Positions 1 to 8,135 are shown, counted from the first letter of the stretch. The stretch is DNA of 34,854 bases from Devosia sp. (GCF_028290625.1 NZ_JAQGJM010000018.1:1-34854), one strand, 5' to 3'. Notes: a model not told the origin generated them from the letters alone. Translations and numbers: made by a program.

Positions 1-108
1 GCGAGGAGCCCAAGACCCGATCCCATCCCGAACTCGACCGTCAAATTCCTCTGCGCCAATGGTACTAAGTCTCAAGGCTTGGGAGAGTAGGTCGCTGCAA
101 GGTCTGCC
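1..108 (+). rRNA. rrf: 5S ribosomal RNA, 3' part
   Basis: The first ~108 bases match the 3' three-quarters of a bacterial 5S rRNA: the GATCCCATCCCGAACTCG block and the GGGAGAGTAGGTCG block near the 3' end are both present. The 5' end lies outside the window. It is presumably the last gene of an rRNA operon entering from the left. No tRNA-fMet follows it directly, unlike many alphaproteobacterial rrn operons; the only initiator tRNA in the window is about 13.8 kb away. The exact 3' end is estimated. Confidence 0.93.
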
Positions 109-146
109 AAAAACGTATGAAGTCTCAATACAATCTCGAAACACAC

Positions 147-178
147 AAAACCCCCAGTCAGTAATGACTGGGGGTTTT
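147..178 (+). terminator. Rho-independent terminator of the rRNA operon
   Basis: A perfect 14-bp stem (AAAACCCCCAGTCA / TGACTGGGGGTTTT) closes on a GTAA loop and ends in a T run. It lies about 40 bases after the 5S gene and reads as a strong intrinsic terminator on the plus strand. The stem is symmetrical, with A's on the other side, so it may also act on transcripts arriving from the minus-strand gene to the right. Confidence 0.92.
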
Positions 179-250
179 TGCGTTTGGCGAAGGAGGAAGG
201 CTGGGCGGGGACACCTGTAGTTGACGGGCTGGATGTCTTGCCTGACCGGT

Positions 251-772
251 TTAGCGTGGTGTTCGGCGGTAGTGGTAAGGGTTTACGAGAGCCTTCGCGT
301 AATTGCCCAGTGACCGATTGTAGCGCGGCAAGTGCGGAGACAGCGCCGTCAGCGCCAGGCTCAACGCCTCCCGCTCACGCCCCAGGTCGGAGAGGGAGAG
401 GGCGAGGAAGGCGGTGACGGCGTCGTCGAGTTGGTCGGAGGGGGCGGATTGCTCGGCGCGTAGCAGCGCGACGGCGGCCTCGGCTTGACCGAGATTGCGC
501 AGGGTACTGGCGAGTTGAATCGTAGCGCGGCGCCGCAGGTCACTGGGCAGGCCGAGGGCCAGAGCCTGGCGATATAGCGCTGCGGCTTCGGTCTCGTGAT
601 CTGTGGAGTCATGGGCGGACGCGAGCTCGAACAGGGCCACCGGATCGTTGTCCGGGCGTTCGGCGGCAAGCGCGCGCATTTTCTGCAGGAATGCCTCGGC
701 GTCCAGGGAATCGAAAATCGCCCAGAGGGCATCGACGCGAGATTGCCAATCGGCGGTCGAGGCAACGGTCAT
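251..772 (-). CDS. Tetratricopeptide-repeat protein (TPR_5-like), 173 aa
   Basis: A small cytosolic helical protein with no signal peptide or membrane segment. The pattern of alternating helices with A..LY..AL.LG and LA..LR.LG..EAAV.LL units resembles the TPR group-5 family (often about 120-180 aa), which is thought to mediate protein-protein contacts; no catalytic role is visible. The ATG at 772 has a good GGAG ribosome binding site 7 bases upstream. It follows a conserved small gene on the same strand with a 70-base gap, so the two may be cotranscribed towards the rRNA terminator. Partner and pathway are unknown. Confidence 0.8.
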   Translation of the reverse strand: MTVASTADWQSRVDALWAIFDSLDAEAFLQKMRALAAERPDNDPVALFELASAHDSTDHETEAAALYRQALALGLPSDLRRRATIQLASTLRNLGQAEAAVALLRAEQSAPSDQLDDAVTAFLALSLSDLGREREALSLALTALSPHLPRYNRSLGNYAKALVNPYHYRRTPR

Positions 773-842
773 CGGCTGTCTCCAAGGCGCTATTGGGACT
801 GCATGCCCACTGGGCGCGCTACGGCGTATGCATTGCTAGTGG

Positions 843-1136
843 TTACCACGGCACCGGACGCTTAGCTTTAATCTGGACAATCCGATCGGTGTCGCTGGCT
901 TGCAGATAACGGCCACGTTCCAGGATTTCCAGGGTGTATTCGTCATAGGTCAGGCCAAGGGCCTCGGCGCGGCGGGCACGCATGATGGCAATGTCGGCGG
1001 GCACGTCCTTGAAGGCGGCGCGCTTGGCGGCTTTCCATTCGAAATAGTTGCCTATGCCGTTGGCGCCCCATTCGGGGGCATGGGGATCATCGAGCGGCGG
1101 GCCGCCATTGTGGCCGGGAGGCAGGTTGGAGGACAT
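843..1136 (-). CDS. Conserved hypothetical protein with N-terminal GHNGGPP motif, 97 aa
   Basis: The protein starts MSSNLPPGHNGGPPLDD and continues with a mixed helical region ending in KRPVPW. The N-terminal GHNGGPPL motif is seen at the start of many small rhizobial proteins of unknown function. The open frame continues upstream to 1301, but the extension overlaps the MscS gene start on the other strand and looks non-coding (basic, low-complexity), so the ATG at 1136 is preferred. There is no signal peptide, membrane segment or known fold. It is probably cotranscribed with the TPR gene downstream (70-base gap). Function is not known. Confidence 0.7.
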   Translation of the reverse strand: MSSNLPPGHNGGPPLDDPHAPEWGANGIGNYFEWKAAKRAAFKDVPADIAIMRARRAEALGLTYDEYTLEILERGRYLQASDTDRIVQIKAKRPVPW

Positions 1137-1303
1137 GGCAGTGATGCTGCCATAGTGGTTTCGCGTTTTCCAGATGGCTGCGGGCAATTGGCCGGGCTGA
1201 TTTGGCCGCATGCCACATTTTGCCCGCTTGCGGCGTTGACGGTGGCGTGGCGACCTGATCGACAGGAAGCCGCACCGTTCCTTTGCCAAATATCGAGCCA
1301 TTC

Positions 1304-3466
1304 ATGCGTTTGTTGATTGCCCTATTGCTGGTCGTGCTGTCGTTGCCGAGCGTGGCCATGGCGCAAGTGCCGGTCCCCGCCGAGACCGCCGCACCGGCGG
1401 ATGCGAGCATCGACGAGTTGATCCGCATCATCGAGAACGACGATACGCGGGCGGTGCTGCTGGAGCGGTTGCGGCAGACGACCACCGGCGAGACGGCAAC
1501 GCCGGTCGAGACCGCGCCCGATTTGAGCATTGCGCGGCAATTGGCCGAATATACGCGGCGCTCGGCAGAAGGCGTTTCCAGCACCTTCCGGGCAGTGGGG
1601 GAGGTATTTGTCGATCTGCGCCAGGGCTTTGGCGGCGAGGGAGCCGATCTGTCGGCGCTCGGCGATGTGGCCATCGGCGTGCTGATCGTGGGGGCGGCAC
1701 TGCTGGCCAGTTTCCTCGGATTACGGGTCATCGTGATCTGGCTGCAGCGGCGGATTGCAGCGCGGGTGGCCGGCAAGCGCTGGTACATGCGGTTGGCCGG
1801 TGCATTGGCGGCGGCGGCGATCGATGTCGGATCGGTGGTTTTGGCGTGGGCGCTGGGCAATGTGCTGGCGCTGAGCGTGACCGGTACGCCGGGCAGCATG
1901 GGGATCAACCAGTCGCTGCTGCTTAATGCGTTTCTGCTGGTGGAACTGAGCAAGGTGGTGCTGCGCACGCTGTTGCAGCCGCGCTTCGAGACATTGCGGC
2001 TGGTGCCGGTCAGCGACAGCAATGCGGCCTATTGGTCCTTCTGGCTGGGGCGGATCGTCTCCTTGCTCGGCTATACGTTCATGCTGGTGTCGCCGGTGAT
2101 CGCCGCCAATCTGTCGATGGGGATCGCGGCGGCGGTGCAGGTGCTGGTGATGGCGACGGCGGTAACCATCGGCATCGTCATCGTGCTGCAGTGCAAGGAC
2201 GGGGTACGCGCCTGGCTGGGCCGCATGGCGGAAAAACGCAGTACCGGGGCCGCGCAGGTGTTGTTGCTGATCGGCAGGATCTGGCACGTAGTGGCGATCA
2301 CCTACCTGGTGGCGCTGCTGATCGTGTGGTTCGCCAATCCGACCCGGGCACTGCCCTTCATGTTGGGCGCCACGGTGCAGACGGCGATCGCAATCCTTGT
2401 GGGCATGCTGGTGGTGATGTTCGTCTCGCGCTTCGTCGATGCGGGGCTGCATCTGCCCAAGGATATCAGCCAGAAACTGCCGCTGCTGGAAAAGCGGCTG
2501 CATGCCTTCGTGCCGCGCGTGATGGGCATTGTGCGCTGGATCGTCATTGCCGGGGTGGTGCTGGCCGTGGCGCAGGCCTGGGCGTTGTTCGATTTCGTCG
2601 GCTGGATTTCCAGCGATGGCGGGCAGCAGGTGGCGGTCTCGGTGATTTCGGCGGCGCTGATCGTTTTGGTCTGCATCGCGCTACATGTGGCGGTCGCGTC
2701 ATGGGTGGAATACCGGCTCAATGACAATGCCGGCGTGGTGGCGACCAATCGGGAAAAGACGCTGCTCAACCTGTTCAAGAACGCCTTCACCATTGCGCTG
2801 GTGGTGTTCGGACTAATGCTGGCGCTGGCCCAGATCGGGGTCAATATTGCGCCGCTGCTGGCGGGCGCCGGGGTGCTGGGCCTCGCCATCGGCTTCGGTG
2901 CGCAAAAGCTGGTGCAGGACATCATCACCGGCATTTTCATCCAGTTCGAAAACGTGATGAACGAGGGTGACGTGGTGGAAGCCGCGGGCAAATCGGGCGT
3001 GGTGGAAAAGCTCACCATCCGCTCGGTGACCATTCGCGATATGAGCGGGACGGTGCATCTGATCCCGTTTTCGTCGGTCGACCAGGTCAGCAATATGGTG
3101 CGCGGCTTCTCGTTCTACGTGGCGGAAATCGAGGTCGCCTATGACAGCGATATCGAGGCGGTCAAGCAGGCGCTGCGCGACGCGTTCGCGCTGGTGATGG
3201 AAAGCGAGCACAAGGATGTCATCCTCGATGAGCTAGACCTGCAGGGGCTGATCGCCATAACGCCGGCCTCGATGACGCTGCGGGCGCGCATCAAGACCAT
3301 TGCGGGCAAGCAGTGGGGAGCGGGGCGTTATTTCAGCGAGCTGGTGATGCGGCTGTTTGCCGAGCGGGGCATCCAAGTGCCGACGCAAAGCGTGCGCTAT
3401 GTTGAGGGGCGTGGCCCAACGCGCGGATTGCCGCTGGCCGGAGAGTTGCCCAACGCTGGCGAATAG
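1304..3466 (+). CDS. Mechanosensitive ion channel, MscS superfamily (YbiO-like), 720 aa
   Basis: An inner-membrane channel that would open under membrane tension and release solutes on osmotic downshock. The start chosen is the ATG at 1304, which gives a clean signal peptide (MRLLIALLLVVLSLPSVAMA-Q); a TTG 21 bases upstream is in frame. After a periplasmic N-terminal region come several membrane segments, then the family's pore helix with GAGVLGLAIGFGAQKLVQD at about residues 520-540, and the conserved beta domain (FENVMNEGDVVE, VHLIPFSSVDQVSN) followed by the alpha-beta vestibule. Length and signature fit the large multi-TM E. coli YbiO class (about 740 aa) rather than the 286-aa MscS. It stands alone, divergent from the small genes on its left. 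Confidence 0.93.
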   Translation: MRLLIALLLVVLSLPSVAMAQVPVPAETAAPADASIDELIRIIENDDTRAVLLERLRQTTTGETATPVETAPDLSIARQLAEYTRRSAEGVSSTFRAVGEVFVDLRQGFGGEGADLSALGDVAIGVLIVGAALLASFLGLRVIVIWLQRRIAARVAGKRWYMRLAGALAAAAIDVGSVVLAWALGNVLALSVTGTPGSMGINQSLLLNAFLLVELSKVVLRTLLQPRFETLRLVPVSDSNAAYWSFWLGRIVSLLGYTFMLVSPVIAANLSMGIAAAVQVLVMATAVTIGIVIVLQCKDGVRAWLGRMAEKRSTGAAQVLLLIGRIWHVVAITYLVALLIVWFANPTRALPFMLGATVQTAIAILVGMLVVMFVSRFVDAGLHLPKDISQKLPLLEKRLHAFVPRVMGIVRWIVIAGVVLAVAQAWALFDFVGWISSDGGQQVAVSVISAALIVLVCIALHVAVASWVEYRLNDNAGVVATNREKTLLNLFKNAFTIALVVFGLMLALAQIGVNIAPLLAGAGVLGLAIGFGAQKLVQDIITGIFIQFENVMNEGDVVEAAGKSGVVEKLTIRSVTIRDMSGTVHLIPFSSVDQVSNMVRGFSFYVAEIEVAYDSDIEAVKQALRDAFALVMESEHKDVILDELDLQGLIAITPASMTLRARIKTIAGKQWGAGRYFSELVMRLFAERGIQVPTQSVRYVEGRGPTRGLPLAGELPNAGE

Positions 3467-3550
3467 CCTGCATAATCCGCCGCAAAGCCGGACCAGATTA
3501 AATGCTTAGGATGACAACTAAAGCGGTTGTGATCGTCATTGGTGTTTGCC

Positions 3551-3565
3551 TTAAGGCGATCTTAA
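3551..3565. promoter_or_regulatory. Candidate CtrA binding site (TTAA-N7-TTAA)
   Basis: TTAAGGCGATCTTAA matches the full CtrA consensus TTAA-N7-TTAA with exact spacing. It lies 106 bases before the chosen start of the lytic transglycosylase gene, in the AT-richest part of the 205-base gap after the channel gene. CtrA is the alphaproteobacterial cell-cycle response regulator and controls several cell-wall and division genes. The match is seen in the sequence; the regulation is inference. Confidence 0.55.
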
Positions 3566-3671
3566 TTTGATAGGTTAAAATAGGGATACGCGCGGTTGCG
3601 GCGTAGCCGGCGCGAAGACTGATGAAATGCCGCCATCGTCGTGACTTTTATTGCGTATCACGAGGCCCAAC

Positions 3672-4889
3672 ATGGTGCACAAAACCGGCAAGCGTCCTGG
3701 CGCTGTCAAACGTATTTCGGCAATCGGCCTCGCAGCGCTGATGAGCGTTGGCGCGATGGAAGCATCGCTGGCCAACAGCGCCGATTTCGTGCGCGGGCTA
3801 TGGCCACAGGCCGAGGCCAAGGGTGTCAGCCGCCAGGCTTTCGAGGCCTCGTTCGCCGGCTATGCGATGATCCCCAAAGTGTTGGAACTATCGCGCAAGC
3901 AGCCTGAGTTTACCAAGACCGTGGGGCAGTATATCGCAGGAGCGGTGACCGACGCGCGGGCGACGAAGGGCCGCGCCATGCGCAGTGAATGGAACCAGAC
4001 GCTGACCGGATCAGCGCAGCGCTGGGGTGTGCAGCCGGAAATCGTGCTGGCGATCTGGGGCATGGAAACCAATTTCGGCGGCTTCATGGGCGGCGAAAAC
4101 ACCATTTACGCGCTGGCGACGCTGACCGAGGGCGGCTATCGGCCGGATTATTTCCGCAACGAATTGCTGACGGCGCTGCGCATCGTTTCGGACGGGCACG
4201 TCACGCCGGGCAACATGGTTGGCTCGTGGGCAGGGGCGATGGGACATACCCAGTTCATGCCCTCAAGCTTCATGAGTTACGCTGTCGACTACAATGGCGA
4301 TGGGCGCAAGGATATCTGGAATTCGGTGCAGGACGCGCTGGGCTCGACGGCAAACTATCTGCATGAGTTCAACTGGCGCCCCGGCGAGACCTGGGGCTAT
4401 GAGGTGCATCTGCCGAATGGCTTTGACTATGCCAAGGCGCGGCAGATGGAGCGGGCCTCCATTGGCCAGTGGGCGCAATTGGGCATCACCCGTAGCAACG
4501 GCAAGCCGTTTCCGCGGGCCAGCGATACGGCGCGGCTTTACATGCCGGCCGGCGCCAGCGGCCCGACTTTCCTGCTGCTACCCAATTTCGATGTGATCAA
4601 GCGCTACAACAATTCGGACAGCTATGCGCTGGCGGTCGGGCATCTGGCGGACCGCATCATCGGGGGCGGCGAGTTCATCTCGGGCTGGCCGGCCAATGAC
4701 TATGCGCTCAATGCCAACCAGAAGGTGGAACTGCAGGCTTTGCTCAACCGGCGAGGCTTCAATGTGGGTACGCCCGACGGGGCTATCGGCCCCAAGACGC
4801 GGGCGGCGGTGATTGCGTTTCAGCAGCAGGCGGGCCTGCCGGCCGACGGGTTCGTATCCGGAAGGCTGTTGGATCGGCTAAAAAATTAA
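3672..4889 (+). CDS. Lytic murein transglycosylase (MltB/GH103 family, SLT_2) with peptidoglycan-binding domain, 405 aa
   Basis: A periplasmic enzyme that cleaves the MurNAc-GlcNAc bond of peptidoglycan, forming 1,6-anhydro-MurNAc. A signal peptide covers residues 1-35 (basic start, then ISAIGLAALMSVGAM). The catalytic domain spans about 40-335; the catalytic acid is Glu132 in WGMETNFG, and GAMGHTQFMPSS and DYNGDGRKDIW are typical family blocks. A PG_binding_1 domain closes the protein (about 345-405, PDGAIGPKTRAAVIAFQ). There is no lipobox, so it is probably soluble, unlike E. coli MltB. The ATG at 3672 was chosen; a TTG at 3651 is also in frame. A CtrA-like box lies upstream. Confidence 0.93.
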   Translation: MVHKTGKRPGAVKRISAIGLAALMSVGAMEASLANSADFVRGLWPQAEAKGVSRQAFEASFAGYAMIPKVLELSRKQPEFTKTVGQYIAGAVTDARATKGRAMRSEWNQTLTGSAQRWGVQPEIVLAIWGMETNFGGFMGGENTIYALATLTEGGYRPDYFRNELLTALRIVSDGHVTPGNMVGSWAGAMGHTQFMPSSFMSYAVDYNGDGRKDIWNSVQDALGSTANYLHEFNWRPGETWGYEVHLPNGFDYAKARQMERASIGQWAQLGITRSNGKPFPRASDTARLYMPAGASGPTFLLLPNFDVIKRYNNSDSYALAVGHLADRIIGGGEFISGWPANDYALNANQKVELQALLNRRGFNVGTPDGAIGPKTRAAVIAFQQQAGLPADGFVSGRLLDRLKN

Positions 4890-4980
4890 CCTTTCGTTTA
4901 CTCTATGGCGGCAAAATCGGGGGGCTTAAGTAGAGGGCAGGCAGCTTCGGATATTGAGGCGCCTGCCCTCGCCCACTTCT

Positions 4981-5095
4981 TCTTCCTTCTCCCCTTGTGG
5001 GAGAAGGTGGCGCGCAGCGCCGGATGAGGGGGCTGCGATAGAGCAAAGAACCCCTCACCCGCCCTTCGGGCACCCTCTCCCACAAGGGGAGAGGG
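4981..5095. repeat. Palindromic intergenic repeat, copy 1 (REP/BIME-like)
   Basis: About 115 bases with two inverted arms, CTTCTCCCCTTGTGGGAGAAG at the left and the complementary TCTCCCACAAGGGGAGA at the right, around a GCGCGCAGCGCCGGATGAGGGGGCTGCGATAG core and CCCGCCCTTCGGGCA hairpin. A second copy is at 6915-7030. It fills most of the 336-base gap between the transglycosylase and the next hydrolase; nothing else convincing was seen in the gap. Such elements are widely dispersed in Hyphomicrobiales genomes and can act as transcript-stabilising or terminating hairpins. Confidence 0.85.
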
Positions 5096-5225
5096 AAGAC
5101 TGAGAGTTTCGCAACTCTGACGAAAATCTCTTCGTATCGGCTGCGCTTAGCCCGAAGAGATAGGCATTGTTCACAATGCTGGCACAGCGCCACGCCAGTC
5201 ACACAATCTTCGGCTTTGTGCCCCA

Positions 5226-6266
5226 ATGGCTGAATTCCTCGTCCTCTGTTCGAATCGTATGTTCATGTTCCGACTTCCTTTGCTCAATTCCGTTCGTGCT
5301 GTCGTGGTGATGCTGGTGCTGTTGCTGGCTTCGGGGCCGGCACTGGCGCTGTCCATCATGGATCCGTTCAATCTGCCGGGGGCGATGGATGGCGGGACCG
5401 CCAAGGTGGGCGACGGGATCGCCTACGCGGATGGGCCGCGGTTCAAGCTCGATGTTTATGCGCCCGAGGCGCGCGGAGCGGCGGCGCCGGTGGTGTTCTT
5501 CATCTATGGGGGCGGCTGGAACCGGGGTGAGCGCGGGGACTATCAGTTTGTCGGCCGGGCGCTGGCGGCACGCGGTTTCATCGCGGTGATCGCCGATTAC
5601 CGGCTGGTGCCCGAGGTGAAATATCCCGAATTTCTCGATGATAATGCCAAAGCGCTCAAGTGGGTGCAGGACAATATCGCCAATTATGGCGGCGACCCGG
5701 AACGCCTGTTCCTGGCCGGGCATTCGGCCGGGGCCTATAACGCGGTGATGCTGGCGCTCGATCCGTCCTTCCTCAAGGACTATGGCGTGACCATGCCGAT
5801 CCGGGCGGTTGCCGCGCTATCGGGGCCATTCGACTTCTACCCGTTCGAATATGGCGAAGTGCGCGACGCCTTCGGTTCGGCCTCCAATCCTGAAGGCACG
5901 CAGCCGGTTAACCTGGTGACCGCGGATGCGCCGCCGATGTATCTGGCGACGGGCACCAGCGACCCGATCGTGCGGATGCAGAATACCGAACACCTGGCAC
6001 GGGCCCTGCAGGCGCGCGGCACCTGGGTGACGACGAAATTCTATGAAGGTTTTGGCCACATGGAGGTGGTCATGGCCATGGGCGCGCTGTGGCGCTGGCG
6101 GGCGCCGGTGCTCGATGACATGACGCTGTTCTTCAACCAGTTCGGGGCCTTCCCCAGCGGCGTGCCCTATATCGCCGCGACCCCAACGCCGCCGAACGAG
6201 GTGATCGAGCCAATGGACGATATCATCGCGCAGATGGATACGCTGTTCCAGCCCGTCAGCAAGTGA
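5226..6266 (+). CDS. Exported alpha/beta hydrolase (esterase/lipase, BD-FAE-like), 346 aa
   Basis: A serine hydrolase of the carboxylesterase type. After an N-terminal hydrophobic signal (about residues 14-42, MFRLPLLNSVRA...PALA) come the oxyanion-hole segment VVFFIYGGGWNRGER, IADYRLVPEVKYPEF, and the nucleophile elbow GHSAGAY with Ser167. The acid is probably the Asp of GTSDPIV and the histidine that of GFGHME. The usual HGGGW reads YGGGW here. The ATGs at 5259 and 5265 are alternative starts that give a tighter signal peptide; none has a clear ribosome binding site. A cytosolic paralogue with the same motifs is encoded at 9151-9960. Substrate unknown. Confidence 0.86.
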   Translation: MAEFLVLCSNRMFMFRLPLLNSVRAVVVMLVLLLASGPALALSIMDPFNLPGAMDGGTAKVGDGIAYADGPRFKLDVYAPEARGAAAPVVFFIYGGGWNRGERGDYQFVGRALAARGFIAVIADYRLVPEVKYPEFLDDNAKALKWVQDNIANYGGDPERLFLAGHSAGAYNAVMLALDPSFLKDYGVTMPIRAVAALSGPFDFYPFEYGEVRDAFGSASNPEGTQPVNLVTADAPPMYLATGTSDPIVRMQNTEHLARALQARGTWVTTKFYEGFGHMEVVMAMGALWRWRAPVLDDMTLFFNQFGAFPSGVPYIAATPTPPNEVIEPMDDIIAQMDTLFQPVSK

Positions 6267-6300
6267 TGCGGATGACGTCAGAATCGGTCTAGCGTCGGGC

Positions 6301-6951
6301 ATGAGTGAGCATTTGCGATATGCCGGGGCGAGCCCGGAACAGCAGCGCCGGGCGCTGGAAGACATTGTTCGCGCCCAGCCGGTGCTGATGAGCGTACTGG
6401 AAGGACTGCGCGCAATGGCGCTGCCGGACGCGTGGCTGGTGTCGGGCGCGGTCTACAACATGGTGTGGAACCACCTGACCGGCCGGCCGGCGCTGACCGG
6501 CATCAAGGATGTCGACCTGATCTATTTCGATGGCTCGGACCTGTCCTATGAGGCCGAGGACCGGGTGATCAAGGCGGCCGATGCACGGTTTGCAGGCCTG
6601 CCGCTCCCCGTCGAGCTGCGCAACCAGGCGCGGGTGCATCTGTGGTTTCCGCAAAAGTTCGGCATCGTGGTGACGCCGCTGACGCATTCGACCCAGTCGC
6701 TGACGCGCTATGCTTCGCGCACCCATGCGGTGGCGGCGCGGCTCGAGACCGATGATACAATGACGATCGAAGCGCCATTTGGGCTCGACGATATGTTCGC
6801 GTTCCGGATCACGCCGAATGCGGTGCTCGACAACCGGCTGGCCCACGAGACCAAGGGTGCGCGGGCCAAAACGGTCTGGCCGGAAATCACGGTGCTGCCG
6901 TGGCCGGATCCAAGTCTTCCTTCTCCCCTTGCGGGAGAAGGTGGCGCGTAG
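6301..6951 (+). CDS. Nucleotidyltransferase family protein (NTP_transf_6/DUF925), 216 aa
   Basis: A soluble protein of the nucleotidyltransferase-like family PF06042. Typical blocks are WLVSGAVYNMVWNHLTG, the acidic pair in GIKDVDLIYFD (candidate metal ligands), ARVHLWFPQKFG, THAVAARLE and DDMFAFRITPN. Members are about 190-200 aa and usually end just after a WP..TVLPWP segment. Here a palindromic repeat starts 9 bases later, and the last twelve or so residues (SLPSPLAGEGGA) and the TAG stop are read from the repeat. It is 34 bases after the exported hydrolase and may share its transcript. Reaction and substrate are not known for the family. Confidence 0.83.
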   Translation: MSEHLRYAGASPEQQRRALEDIVRAQPVLMSVLEGLRAMALPDAWLVSGAVYNMVWNHLTGRPALTGIKDVDLIYFDGSDLSYEAEDRVIKAADARFAGLPLPVELRNQARVHLWFPQKFGIVVTPLTHSTQSLTRYASRTHAVAARLETDDTMTIEAPFGLDDMFAFRITPNAVLDNRLAHETKGARAKTVWPEITVLPWPDPSLPSPLAGEGGA

Positions 6952-7030
6952 CGCCGGATGAGGGGGCTGCGATAGCGGCAAGAAACCCCTCACCCGCCCT
7001 TCGGGCACCCTCTCCCGCAAGGGGAGAGGG
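6915..7030. repeat. Palindromic intergenic repeat, copy 2, overlapping a gene end
   Basis: It is the second copy of the element at 4981-5095, nearly identical in length and core. Its two arms read CCCCTTGCGGGAG and CTCCCGCAAGGGG, where copy 1 has GTGGG/CCCAC: the change at one arm is matched in the other, keeping the stem. The left 37 bases form the C-terminus and stop codon of the nucleotidyltransferase gene; the right edge is 8 bases from the stop of the convergent VOC gene, so it may serve as a bidirectional terminator. Confidence 0.87.
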
Positions 7031-7038
7031 GAGAAAGA

Positions 7039-7449
7039 TCAGGCGGGGTCGAACTGCACCGACTCGGCCGAGCGGGTCGACGGGCCGTGATAGACCGCTT
7101 CGATATTGTTGCCATCCGGATCGAAGACGAAGGCGGCGTAATAGCCTGGGTGATAGAAGCGTTCGCCCGGTCCGCCATTGTCCTTGCCGCCGGCCGCGAG
7201 GGCGGCCTTGTAGAAGGCGTCGACCGTGGCGCGGTCCTTAGCCTGGAAGGCCAGGTGGACGTGGGTGGGCGGAGTTTCGGCGTCAGCGGTCGAGATAAAG
7301 AGCTCGTCGAGGTAGAAAAACTCATCATTGGACGCCTGGATTTCGAGGTCCAGCACGGCAAGCGCGCCTTCATAAAAGCGCTTACTGGCTGCCAGGTCCT
7401 TGGCGCGCAGGTGGACGTGATCGATCAGGCGGCCTCGGTGAAACGTCAT
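7039..7449 (-). CDS. VOC family protein (glyoxalase/bleomycin-resistance fold), 136 aa
   Basis: It has a vicinal-oxygen-chelate fold of two beta-alpha-beta-beta-beta modules. The first begins LIDHVHLRAKDLAASKRFYEGAL with a metal-binding type His; the second contains THVHLAFQAKDRATVDAFYKAAL and ends FVFDPDGNNIEAVYHG, with the Glu common in such proteins. Members are dioxygenases, isomerases or resistance proteins; the substrate cannot be told. The ATG at 7449 has a strong AAGGAG site, which rules out the longer open frame to 7620. It is divergent from a second VOC gene at 7748, and its stop abuts the repeat. Confidence 0.88.
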   Translation of the reverse strand: MTFHRGRLIDHVHLRAKDLAASKRFYEGALAVLDLEIQASNDEFFYLDELFISTADAETPPTHVHLAFQAKDRATVDAFYKAALAAGGKDNGGPGERFYHPGYYAAFVFDPDGNNIEAVYHGPSTRSAESVQFDPA

Positions 7450-7570
7450 GGATGGTCTCCTTGCGATGGTTGACGCACGATACCGCGAGCCGTTATGTTG
7501 CGCCATAAGCCGAAAAACATCAGCGGGTTTTTGGTGAGCCCCGCGCTTTCGCTCCGGCGACAAGTAAATA

Positions 7571-7636
7571 TCCAGCGTCTGTGACGCGAGGATCCACGGC
7601 AAGGTCCCAACCCGGTTCATTCCGGGGTGGTCTTGC
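7571..7636. other. Structured segment in the 298-base gap between divergent VOC genes
   Basis: The gap 7450-7747 holds no convincing gene. It contains two neighbouring imperfect inverted repeats: TCC-a-GCGTC-tgt-GACGC-ga-GGA at 7571-7592, and a longer one at about 7601-7633 whose inner stem is CCCGG-ttcatt-CCGGG. These could be a dispersed palindromic element or operators for the flanking divergent genes. An AT-rich tract lies just before the plus-strand VOC start. Confidence 0.4.
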
Positions 7637-7747
7637 TTGTCGAGGTCCCGATGTTCTGGCTGCCTGCCATTGTTGGACGATTTGCGCGTGCGCCGCCTTT
7701 TGGGCCGGCGCCGTCAATGTTCAATTTTCCAATTCAAGGTTTTCAAA

Positions 7748-8116
7748 ATGCAACTCAATCACGCCAATCTGGCGGTCGATGACGTCGCCGCTACGGTGGA
7801 TTTTTTTCGCCAGTTCCTGGGCTTCACCGTGCTCGTCAACAAGAACGACGCCTTTGCGGTGCTCGATGACGGACATGGCTTCGTGTTCAACCTGATGGTT
7901 GCCGGCAAGGGCGAAGTGGTGAGCTACTCGCGCAATTTCCATCTGGGGTTCTTCGTCGCCACCGAAGAGGCCGTGTGCGCCAAGCACGCCGAATTGCTGG
8001 CTGGAGGCGCTGCGCCGGGCGAGGTGCAGAAGTTCAATCGCGGGCCGACGGGCAGCGTTGGGTTTTACTGCATGACGCCGGGCGGGTTTTTGATCGAAGT
8101 GGCCTCCAACCTATAG
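7748..8116 (+). CDS. VOC family protein (glyoxalase-like), 122 aa
   Basis: It is a second small VOC-fold protein. It opens with MQLNHANLAVDDVAATVDFF, an alpha-helix and FLGFTVLV, then FVFNLM, and in the second half HLGFFVATEEAVCAKHAELL and a C-terminal FYCMTPGGFLIEVASNL with the usual Glu in the last strand. Length is normal for a single-domain VOC protein. The ATG at 7748 follows an AAGG ribosome site; the upstream in-frame extension to 7637 looks non-coding. It is divergent from the other VOC gene, though the two are only distantly alike. Substrate unknown. Confidence 0.86.
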   Translation: MQLNHANLAVDDVAATVDFFRQFLGFTVLVNKNDAFAVLDDGHGFVFNLMVAGKGEVVSYSRNFHLGFFVATEEAVCAKHAELLAGGAAPGEVQKFNRGPTGSVGFYCMTPGGFLIEVASNL

Positions 8117-8135
8117 GGGACGCCATGCACTCTCG

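Noticed and set aside
4886..4900. Second CtrA-like sequence, TTAACCTTTCGTTTA, at the end of the lytic transglycosylase gene
   Set aside because: It has one mismatch in the second half-site, overlaps a stop codon, and the next gene start is over 300 bases away behind a repeat.
7450..7620. N-terminal extension of the minus-strand VOC gene to 7620
   Set aside because: A strong ribosome site sits just before the ATG at 7449, and the extension lies in hairpin-rich intergenic DNA.
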